From positions 1-64,000 of the forward strand of contig NZ_MDGK01000036.1 of the NCBI RefSeq assembly GCF_001870465.1: a DNA stretch of 64,000 nt, written 5' to 3'. Both the position numbers and the translations under genes were made by a program. Shown one piece after another: positions 1 through 9,826 of this stretch (positions are counted from its first letter, which is position 1; every line of letters starts with the position of its first letter). Below the pieces are notes generated by a model. The model was not told the origin of the DNA. It saw only the letters and a program-made list of their open reading frames with translations, and ran no database searches. This DNA comes from Pseudomonas extremorientalis. Its GTDB lineage: Bacteria > Pseudomonadota > Gammaproteobacteria > Pseudomonadales > Pseudomonadaceae.

Positions 1-61
1 GACTCGAACCCCTGTTACCGCCGTGAAAGGGCGGTGTCCTAGGCCACTAGACGAAGGGGAC
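1..61 (-). tRNA. tRNA-Glu (anticodon TTC), 3' end cut by window edge
   Basis: Read on the minus strand, the sequence starts at position 61 with GTCCCCTTCGTCTAGTGGCC, continues through an anticodon arm with a CTTTCAC loop (anticodon TTC), and runs into a T arm with GGTTCGAGTC. This matches bacterial tRNA-Glu. The last part of the T arm, the acceptor strand and CCA lie outside the window. It sits downstream of gltX, which encodes the synthetase that charges it, and behind tRNA-Ala in the same direction. Confidence 0.95.
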
Positions 62-139
62 AAAACCTTCTGTACATCTGATCAGCGCTGAGAACTGATC
101 GATTCAAGGACGGTGTGGCCAGACCTTGAACCTGTAAAT

Positions 140-215
<76 letters not shown>

Positions 216-319
216 TCATCGGTGAGGACGGGGCGAATCTTAATGGCGGTTTGGAAACGTGTCAAATTTATTTTCAACAATTTCCAAAATTTTTTGCCGG
301 GATAACAATCACTTACCAG

Positions 320-345
320 CGAAACCCCGGAAAACCGGGGTTTCG
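320..345 (-). terminator. Hairpin downstream of gltX, likely terminator
   Basis: A perfect inverted repeat, CGAAACCCCGG, loop AAAA, CCGGGGTTTCG, lies 18 bases past the gltX stop codon. It would form an 11-bp stem on the gltX transcript and separate gltX from the tRNA genes. No clear U tract follows, so termination efficiency is uncertain. Confidence 0.6.
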
Positions 346-362
346 TCGTTTCAACCGTGTGC

Positions 363-1844
363 TCAGGCGATGGCGCCCAGCAGCTTTTCCCACTCTTTGT
401 TTTCTTTCTTCGATACACCACCAAGCAAATCAAGGGCTTGGCGCAGGCGGAAACGGGTCAGGTCCGGGCCGAGGATTTCCATCGCATCAAGCACCGACAC
501 GGAACTGGCCTGCCCGGTGATCGCGGCAAACATCAGCGGCATGGCATCACGCAATTTCAATTCCAGGGACTCCACCACCGCCTGGATCGTGGCGGTGATC
601 ACATCCTTCTCCCACTGGCGCAGGCTTTCGAGCTTCCACAGGATCAACTGCATCAGTTGGCGAACCTGGTCGCCCGAGAGTTTCTTGGATTCAAACAGCT
701 TGGCATCCGGGTTCACGCCTCCGGCAAAGAAGAAGTTGGCCAACGGTGCGACCTGGCTGAACGTCTCCACCCTGCCCTGCACCAGCGGCGCGATCTTCAT
801 CATGTACTCGGGGTTCAACGCCCACTGCTGCACACGGCTGGCGAACTCTTCCACCGGCAGATCACGCAGCCACTGGCCGTTGAGCCACGACAGCTTCTCG
901 ATGTCGAAGATCGGCCCGCCCAGTGACACGCGGGACAGGTCGAAATTATCGACCATTTCCTGCAGCGAGAACTTCTCGCGCTCGTCCGGCATCGACCAGC
1001 CCATGCGGCCCAGGTAGTTGAGCATCGCTTCCGGCATGAAGCCCATGCGCTCGTAGAAGGTCACCGAGGTCGGGTTCTTGCGCTTGGACAGCTTGCTCTT
1101 GTCCGGGTTACGCAACAGCGGCATGTAGCACAGCTGCGGTTGTTCCCAGCCGAAGTACTCGTAGAGCAGGATCAGCTTCGGCGCCGACGGCAGCCATTCT
1201 TCGCCGCGCAATACGTGGGTGATGCCCATCAGGTGGTCATCGACCACGTTTGCCAGGAAGTACGTCGGCAGGCCGTCGGTCTTCATCAGCACCTGCATGT
1301 CCATGCGGTCCCACGGGATCTCGACGTCACCGCGCAGCATGTCCGGCACCACGCACACGCCTTCGTTCGGTACCTTCATGCGGATCACGTGAGGCTCGCC
1401 AGCGGCCAGGCGACGGGCCACTTCTTCTTTCGACAGCAGCAGCGCGCGGCCATCGTAGCGCGGGGTTTCGCCGCGGGCCTGTTGCTCGGCGCGCATCTGG
1501 TCCAGTTCTTCTGCGGTGCAGAAGCACGGGAACGCATGGCCCATGTCGACCAGTTGCTGGGTGTACTGCTTGTAGATATCGCTACGCTCGCTCTGGCGAT
1601 ACGGGCCATGCGGTCCGCCAACGTCCGGACCTTCCGCCCAGGTAATGCCCAGCCAGCGCAAGGCATCGAAAATCTGCTGTTCCGACTCACGGGTGGAGCG
1701 CACTTGGTCGGTGTCTTCGATCCGCAGGATGAATTCACCGCCGTGCTGCTTGGCAAAGCAGTAGTTGAACAAGGCGATGTAAGCAGTGCCGACGTGGGGA
1801 TCCCCAGTAGGCGATGGCGCGATGCGCGTGCGGACGGTGGTCAT
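363..1844 (-). CDS. gltX: Glutamate--tRNA ligase GltX
   Basis: Class I aminoacyl-tRNA synthetase of 493 residues, the usual length for non-discriminating or discriminating bacterial GluRS. It attaches glutamate to tRNA-Glu in the cytoplasm. The start is the ATG giving [19 protein letters not shown], which places the HIGH-like motif at about residues 9-19 as expected. The open frame continues 60 codons upstream, but that part runs through a REP repeat and is not family-like. The KMSKS-like motif is present as KLSKRKN in the middle of the protein. tRNA-Ala and tRNA-Glu follow downstream on the same strand, as is common in Pseudomonas. Confidence 0.98.
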   Translation of the reverse strand: MTTVRTRIAPSPTGDPHVGTAYIALFNYCFAKQHGGEFILRIEDTDQVRSTRESEQQIFDALRWLGITWAEGPDVGGPHGPYRQSERSDIYKQYTQQLVDMGHAFPCFCTAEELDQMRAEQQARGETPRYDGRALLLSKEEVARRLAAGEPHVIRMKVPNEGVCVVPDMLRGDVEIPWDRMDMQVLMKTDGLPTYFLANVVDDHLMGITHVLRGEEWLPSAPKLILLYEYFGWEQPQLCYMPLLRNPDKSKLSKRKNPTSVTFYERMGFMPEAMLNYLGRMGWSMPDEREKFSLQEMVDNFDLSRVSLGGPIFDIEKLSWLNGQWLRDLPVEEFASRVQQWALNPEYMMKIAPLVQGRVETFSQVAPLANFFFAGGVNPDAKLFESKKLSGDQVRQLMQLILWKLESLRQWEKDVITATIQAVVESLELKLRDAMPLMFAAITGQASSVSVLDAMEILGPDLTRFRLRQALDLLGGVSKKENKEWEKLLGAIA

Positions 1845-1935
1845 GGCAGGTCTCGAATGGGCGATAAAACTGAAAATTGAAACAAGGGGCGAATGGTAAC
1901 AGCCTGGGGGATTTCTGGAAAACCGAGGCGCGGCT

Positions 1936-2007
1936 ATCGGGGGCAAGCCCCCTCCCACAGTCGATATGTGAACACCGTCAAATGTGGGAGGGGGCTTGCC
2001 CCCGATG
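1936..2007. repeat. REP-type inverted pair between uvrB and gltX
   Basis: Two copies of a REP palindrome with core GGGGGCAAGCCCCCTCCCAC face each other, about 72 bp in total, in the short gap between uvrB and gltX. The same repeat family occurs as an inverted pair at 51513-51600 and in shortened form at 57635-57656. Paired REPs of this kind are typical of fluorescens-group genomes. Confidence 0.85.
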
Positions 2008-2020
2008 AAACCACCACCAA

Positions 2021-4036
2021 TCAAACGGCCAGCAAGCGCTCGCGCAACTTGCCAATCTCATCCCGCGTCTGCGCCGCCGCCTCGAACTCCAGGTCACGCG
2101 CCAGCTGGTACATCTTCTCTTCCAGTTGCCGAATCCGCTTGGTGATCTCACTCGGCGAGCGCAGTTCGTTCTCGTACTTGGCGCTCTCCTCGGCAGCCTT
2201 GGCCATGCCCTTGCGCTTCTTGCTGCGCGAGCCTGGCACGGTGGCGCCTTCCATGATGTCGGCGACGTCCTTGAACACGCCCTTGGGCGTGATGCCATTT
2301 TCCAGATTGAACGCGATCTGCTTGTCGCGACGGCGCTGGGTCTCGCCAATCGCCCGCTCCATGGAACCGGTGATGCGGTCCGCGTACAGGATCGCCCGGC
2401 CATTGAGGTTACGCGCGGCACGGCCGATGGTCTGGATCAGCGAGCGCTCCGAACGCAGGAAGCCCTCCTTGTCCGCATCGAGGATCGCCACCAGCGACAC
2501 TTCCGGCATGTCCAGGCCTTCGCGCAGCAGGTTGATCCCCACCAGCACATCGAAGGTGCCCAGGCGCAGGTCGCGGATGATTTCCACGCGTTCCACGGTG
2601 TCGATGTCCGAGTGCAGGTAGCGCACGCGCACGCCGTGGTCGGCCAGGTAGTCGGTCAAGTCTTCGGACATGCGCTTGGTCAGCGTGGTGACCAGCACCC
2701 GCTCATCCAGGGCCACGCGCTTGGTGATTTCCGACAGCAAGTCGTCGACCTGGGTCAACGCCGGGCGGATTTCGATTTCCGGGTCGACCAGGCCGGTCGG
2801 CCGCACCAATTGCTCGATCACACGGCCGGCATGCTCGGCCTCATAGTTGCCCGGCGTGGCGGACACAAAAATAGTCTGCGGGCTGATGGCTTCCCACTCA
2901 TCAAAGCGCATCGGCCGGTTATCCAGCGCCGACGGCAGGCGGAAACCGTATTCCACCAAGGTTTCCTTACGCGACCGATCGCCCTTATACATCGCGCCGA
3001 CCTGCGGCACGCTGACGTGGGATTCGTCGATCACCAGCAATGCATCCGGCGGCAGGTAATCGTAGAGCGTCGGCGGCGGCGCCCCGGACTCGCGTCCCGA
3101 CAGGTAGCGCGAGTAGTTTTCGATGCCGTTGCAGTAGCCCAGCTCCAGGATCATCTCCAGGTCGAAACGGGTGCGCTGTTCCAGGCGCTGGGCTTCCACC
3201 AGCTTGTTGTTGGAACGCAGGTACTCCAGGCGCTCGGCCAACTCGGTCTTGATGCCTTCGATAGCGCCCATCAGGGTTTCACGCGGGGTCACGTAGTGGC
3301 TTTTCGGATAGAACGTGAAGCGCGGCAGCTTGCGGATCACCTCGCCGGTCAACGGATCGAAGGCCGACAGGCTCTCGACTTCATCATCGAACAGCTCGAT
3401 GCGGATCGCTTCCAGGTCGGATTCGGCCGGGTAGATGTCGATCACATCGCCGCGCACCCGGAAGGTGGCGCGGGCAAAGTCCATGTCGTTGCGCGTGTAT
3501 TGCAGGCTGGCCAGGCGACGCAACAGTTCGCGCTGGTCGAGTTTGTCGCCGCGGTCGACGTGCAGCACCATCTTCAAATAGGTTTCCGGGCTGCCCAGGC
3601 CGTAGATGCACGACACCGTGGTGACGATGATCGCGTCCTTGCGCTCCAGCAGCGCCTTGGTCGCCGACAATCGCATCTGCTCGATGTGGTCGTTGATCGA
3701 CGCATCCTTCTCGATAAAGGTATCGGAGGACGGCACGTAGGCTTCGGGCTGGTAGTAGTCGTAGTAGGAAACGAAGTACTCCACCGCGTTGTTCGGGAAG
3801 AACGCCTTGAACTCACCATAGAGCTGCGCGGCCAGGGTCTTGTTCGGCGCCAGCACCAGGGTAGGACGATTGATCTGCGCGATCACGTTGGCGATGCTGA
3901 AGGTCTTGCCCGAACCGGTCACCCCGAGCAGCGTCTGGTGGGCCAGGCCGGCCTCGATGCCTTCGACCATCTGGCGAATGGCTTCCGGCTGATCGCCGGC
4001 GGGTTCAAAACGGGTGACGAGTTGGAAATCCGACAT
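2021..4036 (-). CDS. uvrB: Excinuclease ABC subunit B
   Basis: 671 residues, the usual UvrB length. UvrB is the damage-verifying helicase-like subunit of nucleotide excision repair and works with UvrA and UvrC. Visible features are Walker A GVTGSGKT near residue 40, the beta-hairpin region rich in Tyr ([13 protein letters not shown], about residue 90), the DESH box of motif II near residue 340, helicase motifs ending in QTIGRAARN, and a C-terminal UVR coiled-coil domain near residues 630-665. The ATG start has a GAGG ribosome site upstream (CACGAGGTACGTT). A 653-codon frame on the opposite strand is a shadow. Confidence 0.98.
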   Translation of the reverse strand: MSDFQLVTRFEPAGDQPEAIRQMVEGIEAGLAHQTLLGVTGSGKTFSIANVIAQINRPTLVLAPNKTLAAQLYGEFKAFFPNNAVEYFVSYYDYYQPEAYVPSSDTFIEKDASINDHIEQMRLSATKALLERKDAIIVTTVSCIYGLGSPETYLKMVLHVDRGDKLDQRELLRRLASLQYTRNDMDFARATFRVRGDVIDIYPAESDLEAIRIELFDDEVESLSAFDPLTGEVIRKLPRFTFYPKSHYVTPRETLMGAIEGIKTELAERLEYLRSNNKLVEAQRLEQRTRFDLEMILELGYCNGIENYSRYLSGRESGAPPPTLYDYLPPDALLVIDESHVSVPQVGAMYKGDRSRKETLVEYGFRLPSALDNRPMRFDEWEAISPQTIFVSATPGNYEAEHAGRVIEQLVRPTGLVDPEIEIRPALTQVDDLLSEITKRVALDERVLVTTLTKRMSEDLTDYLADHGVRVRYLHSDIDTVERVEIIRDLRLGTFDVLVGINLLREGLDMPEVSLVAILDADKEGFLRSERSLIQTIGRAARNLNGRAILYADRITGSMERAIGETQRRRDKQIAFNLENGITPKGVFKDVADIMEGATVPGSRSKKRKGMAKAAEESAKYENELRSPSEITKRIRQLEEKMYQLARDLEFEAAAQTRDEIGKLRERLLAV

Positions 4037-4379
4037 AACGTACCTCGTGAAGTCACCCCAGACTCGAAACCGCCAGGGACGAAATAGCTCGGCAACCCGC
4101 GAATGATCATCGCAGGTTGCAGGAAAAAACCATGATAGCTGTAGAAGTGGTGCCGAATGTGACGGGTTTCAAGACCATCGTCCTACGTGCCGTGCCGGAT
4201 CAATGTTGCAATAAGACTAACGGTCAGCAAATAAACCGAAAAACTTGGCCGAAAAGCCATTTCGGCTGTCGCCCTCGACGGTGATGGCCTCTATACTAGC
4301 TCCCCGTTTGTGCACCGCTCTAGTGCATTCGGCTGGAGCGCGACACGTCCCTCCTACCCCCCATAGAGCTGCCGCAAAA
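4037..4379. promoter_or_regulatory. Divergent intergenic region uvrB / aminotransferase
   Basis: 343 bases without a gene separate the divergent starts of uvrB and the aminotransferase and must hold both promoters. On the plus strand a good -10-like hexamer TATACT lies at 4292-4297, about 83 bases before the aminotransferase ATG, but I see no convincing -35 at the right distance. I see no clear LexA box for uvrB. The aminotransferase frame stays open upstream to 4245, but the extension is not family-like. Confidence 0.4.
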
Positions 4380-5576
4380 ATGAGCCTGTTCTCCGCTGTC
4401 GAAATGGCACCACGCGACCCTATCCTGGGCCTCAACGAAGCATTCAACGCCGATACACGAACCACCAAGGTCAACCTTGGCGTGGGCGTTTACTGCAACG
4501 AGGAGGGGAAGATTCCACTCTTGCGTGCCGTTGCCGAAGCGGAAGCCATTCGCGTGGCGCAACACGCCGCCCGTGGCTACCTGCCGATCGATGGCATCGC
4601 AGCCTACGATAAGGCTGTGCAAACCCTGCTGTTCGGCGCTGAATCGCCACTGCTCAGCGCTGGTCGCGTCACCACCGTACAAGCGGTCGGCGGCACTGGC
4701 GCGCTGAAGCTGGGGGCTGACTTCCTCAAGCAACTGCTGCCCAACGCCGTCGTCGCCATCAGCGACCCGAGCTGGGAAAACCACCGCGCGCTGTTCGAAA
4801 CCGCCGGCTTCCCGGTGCAGAACTACCGCTACTACGACGCCGCCACCCATGACGTGAACCGCGCCGGCCTGCTCGAAGACCTCAACGCCCTGCCGCCGCA
4901 ATCCATCGTGGTGCTGCACGCCTGCTGCCACAACCCGACCGGCGTCGACCTGAGCCCGGCCGACTGGCAGAACGTGCTGGACGTGGTCAAGGCCAAGAAC
5001 CTGGTGCCGTTCCTCGACATGGCCTACCAGGGCTTTGGCGACGGCATCCACGAAGACGCCGCCGCTGTGCGCCTGTTCGCTGAATCGGGCCTGACCTTCT
5101 TTGTGTCCAGCTCGTTCTCCAAGTCGTTCTCCCTGTACGGCGAACGCGTGGGCGCACTGTCCATCGTCGGCGAGTCCAAGGAAGAAAGCGCGCGCATCCT
5201 GTCCCAGGTCAAGCGTGTGATCCGCACCAACTACTCCAACCCGCCAACCCACGGTGCGGCCATCGTGGCAGCGGTGCTGAACAGCCCTGAGCTGCGCGCC
5301 CAGTGGGAAACCGAACTGGCTGAAATGCGCCTGCGCATCCGTGGCATGCGTGAGCAGATGGTCGCCACCCTGGCCAAGGCTGCTCCGGAGCACGACTTCA
5401 GCTTCGTCGGCCGCCAGCGCGGGATGTTCTCCTACTCCGGCCTGACCGTTGAGCAAGTTACCCGCCTGCGCAGCGAATTCGGCATCTACGCACTGGATAC
5501 CGGTCGTATCTGTGTGGCGGCGTTGAACCAGTCGAACATTGATGCAGTCACAAAGGCAATCGTTCAGGTGCTGTAA
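4380..5576 (+). CDS. Aspartate/aromatic amino acid aminotransferase (class I, PLP)
   Basis: A 398-residue fold-type I aminotransferase of the AspC/TyrB group, which transfers the amino group of aspartate or aromatic amino acids to 2-oxoglutarate. The start MSLFSAVEMAPRDPILGLNE matches the family N-terminus. Visible features are the HACCHNPTG block, the PLP Lys in SSSFSKSFSLYGERVG, and the C-terminal Arg region (LDTGRICVAAL) that binds the substrate carboxylate. It begins next to uvrB, an arrangement I know from other Pseudomonas. A strong terminator follows. The sequence alone does not separate AspC from TyrB activity. Confidence 0.95.
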   Translation: MSLFSAVEMAPRDPILGLNEAFNADTRTTKVNLGVGVYCNEEGKIPLLRAVAEAEAIRVAQHAARGYLPIDGIAAYDKAVQTLLFGAESPLLSAGRVTTVQAVGGTGALKLGADFLKQLLPNAVVAISDPSWENHRALFETAGFPVQNYRYYDAATHDVNRAGLLEDLNALPPQSIVVLHACCHNPTGVDLSPADWQNVLDVVKAKNLVPFLDMAYQGFGDGIHEDAAAVRLFAESGLTFFVSSSFSKSFSLYGERVGALSIVGESKEESARILSQVKRVIRTNYSNPPTHGAAIVAAVLNSPELRAQWETELAEMRLRIRGMREQMVATLAKAAPEHDFSFVGRQRGMFSYSGLTVEQVTRLRSEFGIYALDTGRICVAALNQSNIDAVTKAIVQVL

Positions 5577-5596
5577 ACCTGTAGCCGTTGCACCAG

Positions 5597-5624
5597 AAGG
5601 GGAAGCCGATGGCTTCCCCTTTTT
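5597..5624 (+). terminator. Rho-independent terminator of the aminotransferase gene
   Basis: Twenty bases past the stop codon is the perfect stem AAGGGGAAGCC / GGCTTCCCCTT with loop GAT, followed directly by a run of T. This is a classic intrinsic terminator. Confidence 0.9.
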
Positions 5625-5676
5625 CGTCTCCAGCCCCTAGACTGAACCTCGACCGCCCCTTTGCTGTGAGTACCTT

Positions 5677-5886
5677 ATGAGAAACGACGACCTGGACCTG
5701 CGTGCCGACCGCGACGAGCTGGACCACTTCCCCCCGCGTGCACCGCAAGTAAAGCGCCAGAAGAGCCTGGTACTGCAAGTGGCGCTCGGTGTATTCCTTG
5801 GCGGCCTGGCGCTGTGGCTGGTGCAGTTGGGCGCAACTGCAATCATGGCAAAACTGGCCATGGGCACCCTGCAATTCGGCGGCTGA
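5677..5886 (+). CDS. Small single-pass membrane protein, unknown function
   Basis: 69 residues. The first 30 are charged (many Asp, Arg and Lys) and the rest is one hydrophobic segment of about 25 residues (LVLQVALGVFLGGLALWLVQ onward), ending GTLQFGG. The likely topology is N-terminus in the cytoplasm with one transmembrane helix. Codon use fits a real gene, and it begins about 50 bases after the aminotransferase terminator, so it probably has its own promoter. I do not recognise a function. Confidence 0.75.
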   Translation: MRNDDLDLRADRDELDHFPPRAPQVKRQKSLVLQVALGVFLGGLALWLVQLGATAIMAKLAMGTLQFGG

Positions 5887-5899
5887 TACCAATCACAAT

Positions 5900-6784
5900 C
5901 TAGGAAGCAACCAGATCGCGTTCCTCCAACAGCTTTACAAAGCTGTTGAGGCTCTGCGACACCGTCCCGCGCCGCCAGATCAGCCAGGTATTCAAAATCC
6001 GGAAGTTGTCCGTCAGCGGCCACACACTCACCGCCGCCGACCCCGGCATGCTCTCGAGCATGCTGCGCGGCATCAGCGCCAGCCCGGCGCCGGCACTGAC
6101 GCAGGCGAACATGCCGTGGTACGACTCAATCTCGAAGATCTTGCCCGGCACCGCGCCATCCTGTGAGAACCAGCGCTCAAAATGGTGCCGATACGAGCAG
6201 TTGGAGCGGAAAGTGTAGATGTTCTCGCCATTCACATCCTGCCCCCGGGTGATCGGCGCGTGATGCAGCGGCGCGATCACTACCATCTCTTCCTCGAATA
6301 CCGCCACGCCTTCCAAGGTGGCATGCAGCACCGGCCCGTCGACAAACGCCGCCGCCAACCGCCCCGATAACACGCCTTCGATCATCGTGCCCGACGGCCC
6401 GGTGCTCAGGTCCAGCTCGACCTTGGTGTGTTTCTGGTTGTACGCCGCGAGCAACGCCGGGATACGCACCGCCGCCGTGCTCTCCAGCGAACCGAGGGCA
6501 AACGCACCCTGGGGCTCCTCCCCCGCCACTGTCGCACGGGCCTCCTGCACCAAGTCGAGGATGCGCCGCGCATAGCCGAGGAAGTTCCAGCCCGCCGGCG
6601 ATAGACGCAAGCGGCTTTTCTCGCGGATAAACAATTGCACGCCCAGGTCCTGCTCCAGTTGCTTGATGCGCGTGGTCAGGTTCGACGGCACGCGGTGAAT
6701 CAACTGCGCGGCGGCGCTGATGCTGCCTTGCTCGGCAACGGCCTTGAAGATTTCCAGCTGCACCAGGTCCAAGTCATTCTCCAA
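5900..6784 (-). CDS. LysR-family regulator (PtrR/YneJ-like)
   Basis: 294 residues with an N-terminal winged helix-turn-helix at about residues 8-65 ([20 protein letters not shown]) and a LysR effector-binding domain after it. It is divergent from an aldehyde dehydrogenase of the Sad/YneI type, 91 bases away. In E. coli yneJ (ptrR) and yneI (sad) have the same divergent pairing and serve putrescine/GABA-derived semialdehyde oxidation, so by context this regulator probably controls the dehydrogenase. The target and inducer are inference. Confidence 0.9.
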   Translation of the reverse strand: MENDLDLVQLEIFKAVAEQGSISAAAQLIHRVPSNLTTRIKQLEQDLGVQLFIREKSRLRLSPAGWNFLGYARRILDLVQEARATVAGEEPQGAFALGSLESTAAVRIPALLAAYNQKHTKVELDLSTGPSGTMIEGVLSGRLAAAFVDGPVLHATLEGVAVFEEEMVVIAPLHHAPITRGQDVNGENIYTFRSNCSYRHHFERWFSQDGAVPGKIFEIESYHGMFACVSAGAGLALMPRSMLESMPGSAAVSVWPLTDNFRILNTWLIWRRGTVSQSLNSFVKLLEERDLVAS

Positions 6785-6875
6785 TCGTGAATATATTGCT
6801 TAATATTATTCAGTTTCCAGAAAAGATATAGCCCCGTAGGCTGAACCCAACCTCATCATTCAGCAGGACGGTGCC

Positions 6876-8258
6876 ATGAACGCGACTACCCATGCCCTCT
6901 CGATCAACCCGGCCAACGGCGAAACGGTCGGCAGCTACCCGTATGAAACCACGCAGCAACTGGATGCCGCCCTTGAGCGCGCCACCCTCGCCTTCCGCAC
7001 TTGGCGCCGCCAGCCGGTCAGCCAGCGCGCCGAGTTGCTGCTGAGCCTGGCCAGCGCCCTGCGCGAACAAGCCGAAGACATGGCGCAGATGATCACCCTG
7101 GAAATGGGCAAACCCATCGCCCAGGCCCGTGCCGAAATCGAAAAATGCGCGCAGCTCAGCGAGTGGTATGCCGCCCATGGCCCGGCCATGCTCGCCCCGG
7201 AACCGACGCAGGTGGACAACGGCAGCGCCCAGATCGAATACCGCCCACTGGGTCCGATCTTCGCGGTGATGCCGTGGAACTTCCCGGTGTGGCAAGTGCT
7301 GCGCGGCGCCGTGCCGACCATGCTGGCCGGCAACACCTACGTGCTCAAACACGCACCCAACGTGATGGGCAGCGCTTACCTGATCCAGCAGGCGTTCCAC
7401 ACCGCCGGTTTTGCCAAAGGCCTGTTTGAAGTGGTCAACGTGACCAACGACGGCGTCTCCCAAGCCATCGCCGACCCACGCATCGCCGCCGTCACCCTCA
7501 CCGGCAGCGTGCGCGCCGGGATCGCCATCGGCTCCCAGGCCGGTGCCGCATTGAAAAAATGCGTGCTGGAACTGGGCGGCTCCGACCCGTTCATCGTGCT
7601 CAACGACGCCGACCTCGATGCCGCCGTACAAGCCGCCCTGATCGGCCGTTTCCAGAACAGTGGCCAGGTCTGCGCCGCCGCCAAGCGCCTGATCATCGAG
7701 GAAGGCGTGGTGCAAGCCTTCACCGCCAAATTCCTCGAAGCCAGCCGCGCCCTGGTGATGGGCGACCCGACTTCAGCCACCACCTACATCGGCCCGATGG
7801 CCCGCTTCGACCTGCGCGACGAGCTGCATGGCCAGGTCCAGGCCACCCTGGAAGAAGGTGCGACCCTGCTGCTGGGCGGCCATAAAGTACCCGGCACCGG
7901 CAATTACTATGCGCCGACCGTACTGGCCAACGTCACCGACCAGATGACCTCGTTCAAACAGGAACTGTTCGGCCCCGTGGCCTCGATCATCACCGCCCGC
8001 GACCCCGACCACGCCGTGGCCCTGGCGAATGACAGCGAGTTCGGCCTTACCGCGAGCATCTTCACCCGCGACCCGGCGAAGGCGCGGGACATCGCCAATC
8101 AGCTGGAAACCGGCGGCATCTTCGTCAATGCCTTCAGTGTCTCCGACCCTCGGGTGGCGTTTGGCGGGATCAAGAAAAGCGGGTTCGGCCGCGAGTTGTC
8201 GCACTTCGGTGTCCGCGAATTCTGCAACGCGCAGACCGTGTGGCTGGATCGCACATAA
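6876..8258 (+). CDS. sad: NAD(P)+-dependent succinate-semialdehyde-type dehydrogenase (Sad/YneI-like)
   Basis: 460 residues, the short form of the aldehyde dehydrogenase superfamily to which YneI/Sad belongs. It oxidises succinate semialdehyde or a related aldehyde to the acid. Visible are the general-base Glu in VLELGGSDPF, the catalytic Cys in NSGQVCAAAKR about 33 residues later, the cofactor region MPWNFPVWQVLRG, and a C-terminal GGIKKSGFGRELS. The divergent LysR gene supports a role in polyamine/GABA catabolism. Exact substrate is inferred from family and context. Confidence 0.92.
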   Translation: MNATTHALSINPANGETVGSYPYETTQQLDAALERATLAFRTWRRQPVSQRAELLLSLASALREQAEDMAQMITLEMGKPIAQARAEIEKCAQLSEWYAAHGPAMLAPEPTQVDNGSAQIEYRPLGPIFAVMPWNFPVWQVLRGAVPTMLAGNTYVLKHAPNVMGSAYLIQQAFHTAGFAKGLFEVVNVTNDGVSQAIADPRIAAVTLTGSVRAGIAIGSQAGAALKKCVLELGGSDPFIVLNDADLDAAVQAALIGRFQNSGQVCAAAKRLIIEEGVVQAFTAKFLEASRALVMGDPTSATTYIGPMARFDLRDELHGQVQATLEEGATLLLGGHKVPGTGNYYAPTVLANVTDQMTSFKQELFGPVASIITARDPDHAVALANDSEFGLTASIFTRDPAKARDIANQLETGGIFVNAFSVSDPRVAFGGIKKSGFGRELSHFGVREFCNAQTVWLDRT

Positions 8259-8275
8259 ATCAGAGCAGCGCCTGA

Positions 8276-8293
8276 CCTGTGGCTCACCACAGG
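8276..8293. terminator. Hairpin between convergent sad and emfourin genes
   Basis: A perfect inverted repeat CCTGTGG CTCA CCACAGG lies between two converging genes. It could stop transcription from both sides, but no T tract follows on either strand. Confidence 0.45.
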
Positions 8294-8314
8294 CATGCGG
8301 TGGCCTGAAATTGT

Positions 8315-8620
8315 TTATGCACGAATATGCCGCCGCACACACTGCACCAACCCCTCCAGCGCCTGCGACTTCACTGGCGCGAGCACACAGACCGTGTGTT
8401 CGCGCTGGTCCTCCTTCACCGTCAGGGTGTAATGCACCTGGCCCGGGTTACCGGGCGCGGGTTCACTGCTTTGCGGCAGTTGAAAGAAGTCGCACGCCTC
8501 GACCAACTGCCGCAACTCCTGCTGGTCCTGCTCGGGCAGGCTGTCCAGCTCAACCGTACGCGGCTTGGCCAGGCCCGGAAAAAAAGCAGGCCCGCCGTTT
8601 TCCTTCAGCGAAATTTGCAT
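8315..8620 (-). CDS. Emfourin-like inhibitor of M4 protease
   Basis: 101 residues, soluble and without a signal peptide. It begins 14 bases past the stop of the M4 protease gene, on the same strand, so the two form an operon. The size, the N-terminus MQISLKENGG, the central acidic stretch (LPEQDQQELRQLVEACDFF) and the position behind a protealysin-type protease match emfourin, the intracellular proteinaceous inhibitor known from the protealysin operon of Serratia. Assignment rests mainly on context and general resemblance. Confidence 0.85.
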   Translation of the reverse strand: MQISLKENGGPAFFPGLAKPRTVELDSLPEQDQQELRQLVEACDFFQLPQSSEPAPGNPGQVHYTLTVKEDQREHTVCVLAPVKSQALEGLVQCVRRHIRA

Positions 8621-8634
8621 GGTTGCTCCTCACG

Positions 8635-9696
8635 TCAGACTGAAATACCGACCGCCTTCCAGCCCTCCTTGACCGCCTTCTGCTCATCCTTGTTCGCGCC
8701 GTAGAGGCGACCGGCAACATCGTAGGTAATGCGTGCAAAGCGCAAAAACCCTGAGTTCGGCCGCAACCGCGCATCACGCAACGCGTCGTACCAGATGCGC
8801 CCGGCACGTTCCCAGGCAAACCCGCCGATTTTCGTCGCCACCTGGTAAAACGCATGGTTGGGAATACCGGAATTGATATGCACCCCGCCATTGTCCTCGT
8901 AGGTCTGCACAAAATCATCCATGTGTCCGGGCTGAGGGTCCTTGCCCAGCAGCTTGTCGTCAAACGCGGTGCCGGGGGCTTTCATCGAGCGCAGCGCGGT
9001 GCCTTTGATCTTCTTGGTAAACAGCCCTTTGCCGATCAGCCAATCGGCGTCCTCGGCCTTTTGTTTCAACGAATATTGCTTGATCAACGAACCGAACACG
9101 TCCGACAACGACTCGTTCAACGCGCCGGACTGATTGAAATACATCAGCTTGGCCTCATCCTCGGTCACACCGTGGGCCAGCTCATGGCCAATCACGTCGA
9201 GGGCGACCGTGAAGCGGTTGAACAGCTCGCCGTCCCCATCCCCGAACACCATCTGGGTCGAGTTCCAGAACGCATTGTTGTAGTTCTGGCCAAAGTGCAC
9301 GGTAGCGTCCAGGGCCATGCCGGCATCGTCGATGGAGTTGCGGTCGAAGACCTGATCGAAAAAGTCGAAGGTGGCACCCAGCCCATCATAGGCCTCGTCC
9401 ACCGCCGCGTCGCCACTGACGGGCTGGCCTTCGCCACGGATGAGTTTGCCCGGCAGGCTGTCGCTGCCCTCGGCGCTGTAGATCGAGCGTCGCTTGTCGG
9501 CGCCCATGGCCAGCGCCAGGTGCGCCGGGCCCTTGGCGGGCACCGCGACCATGCGCAGCGAGCGGAAGGTGCTGTCCTTGGCGCGGGTACGCAGCGCGAC
9601 ATCCCGTTGCGCTTTGTCACCGTTACGCGCGATCTGGTCGAGCATATAGGGCGGGATCAGGCAGAAAATCGGGTTACGGTAATGGCGATCACACAT
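8635..9696 (-). CDS. Protealysin-like M4 metalloprotease
   Basis: 353 residues from the chosen ATG (MCDRHYRNPIFCLIPP); the frame is open 27 codons further upstream but those are not family-like. A short protealysin-type propeptide occupies roughly the first 50 residues, with a NPIFCLIPPYML block, and there is no classical signal peptide. The catalytic domain shows the zinc motif HELAH followed by the NESLSD segment with the third ligand Glu, and the His region GGVHINSGIPNHAFY. Protealysin-like enzymes are thermolysin relatives that mature autocatalytically and are kept in check by emfourin, encoded next in this operon. Confidence 0.95.
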   Translation of the reverse strand: MCDRHYRNPIFCLIPPYMLDQIARNGDKAQRDVALRTRAKDSTFRSLRMVAVPAKGPAHLALAMGADKRRSIYSAEGSDSLPGKLIRGEGQPVSGDAAVDEAYDGLGATFDFFDQVFDRNSIDDAGMALDATVHFGQNYNNAFWNSTQMVFGDGDGELFNRFTVALDVIGHELAHGVTEDEAKLMYFNQSGALNESLSDVFGSLIKQYSLKQKAEDADWLIGKGLFTKKIKGTALRSMKAPGTAFDDKLLGKDPQPGHMDDFVQTYEDNGGVHINSGIPNHAFYQVATKIGGFAWERAGRIWYDALRDARLRPNSGFLRFARITYDVAGRLYGANKDEQKAVKEGWKAVGISV

Positions 9697-9826
9697 GGGC
9701 TGGCTCCTTGTTGGCGTGTGCTGAACGTCCGGGTGACCGTTTGAGGATAGCCCCCAGGGGTTAGTGCGTATGATCAATTGTCATTAATCTATGTTGCAGT
9801 CGTGTTTATCCAAGGAGGACTGACCG

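Noticed and set aside
2126..4087. 653-codon frame opposite uvrB
   Set aside because: It is the mirror frame of a highly conserved, high-GC gene. Its product is His/Gln/Val-rich low-complexity, typical of antisense shadows, and uvrB is certain.
4245..4379. 45-codon upstream extension of the aminotransferase
   Set aside because: The family N-terminus begins at the ATG at 4380, the extension has no family resemblance, and a -10-like hexamer lies inside it.
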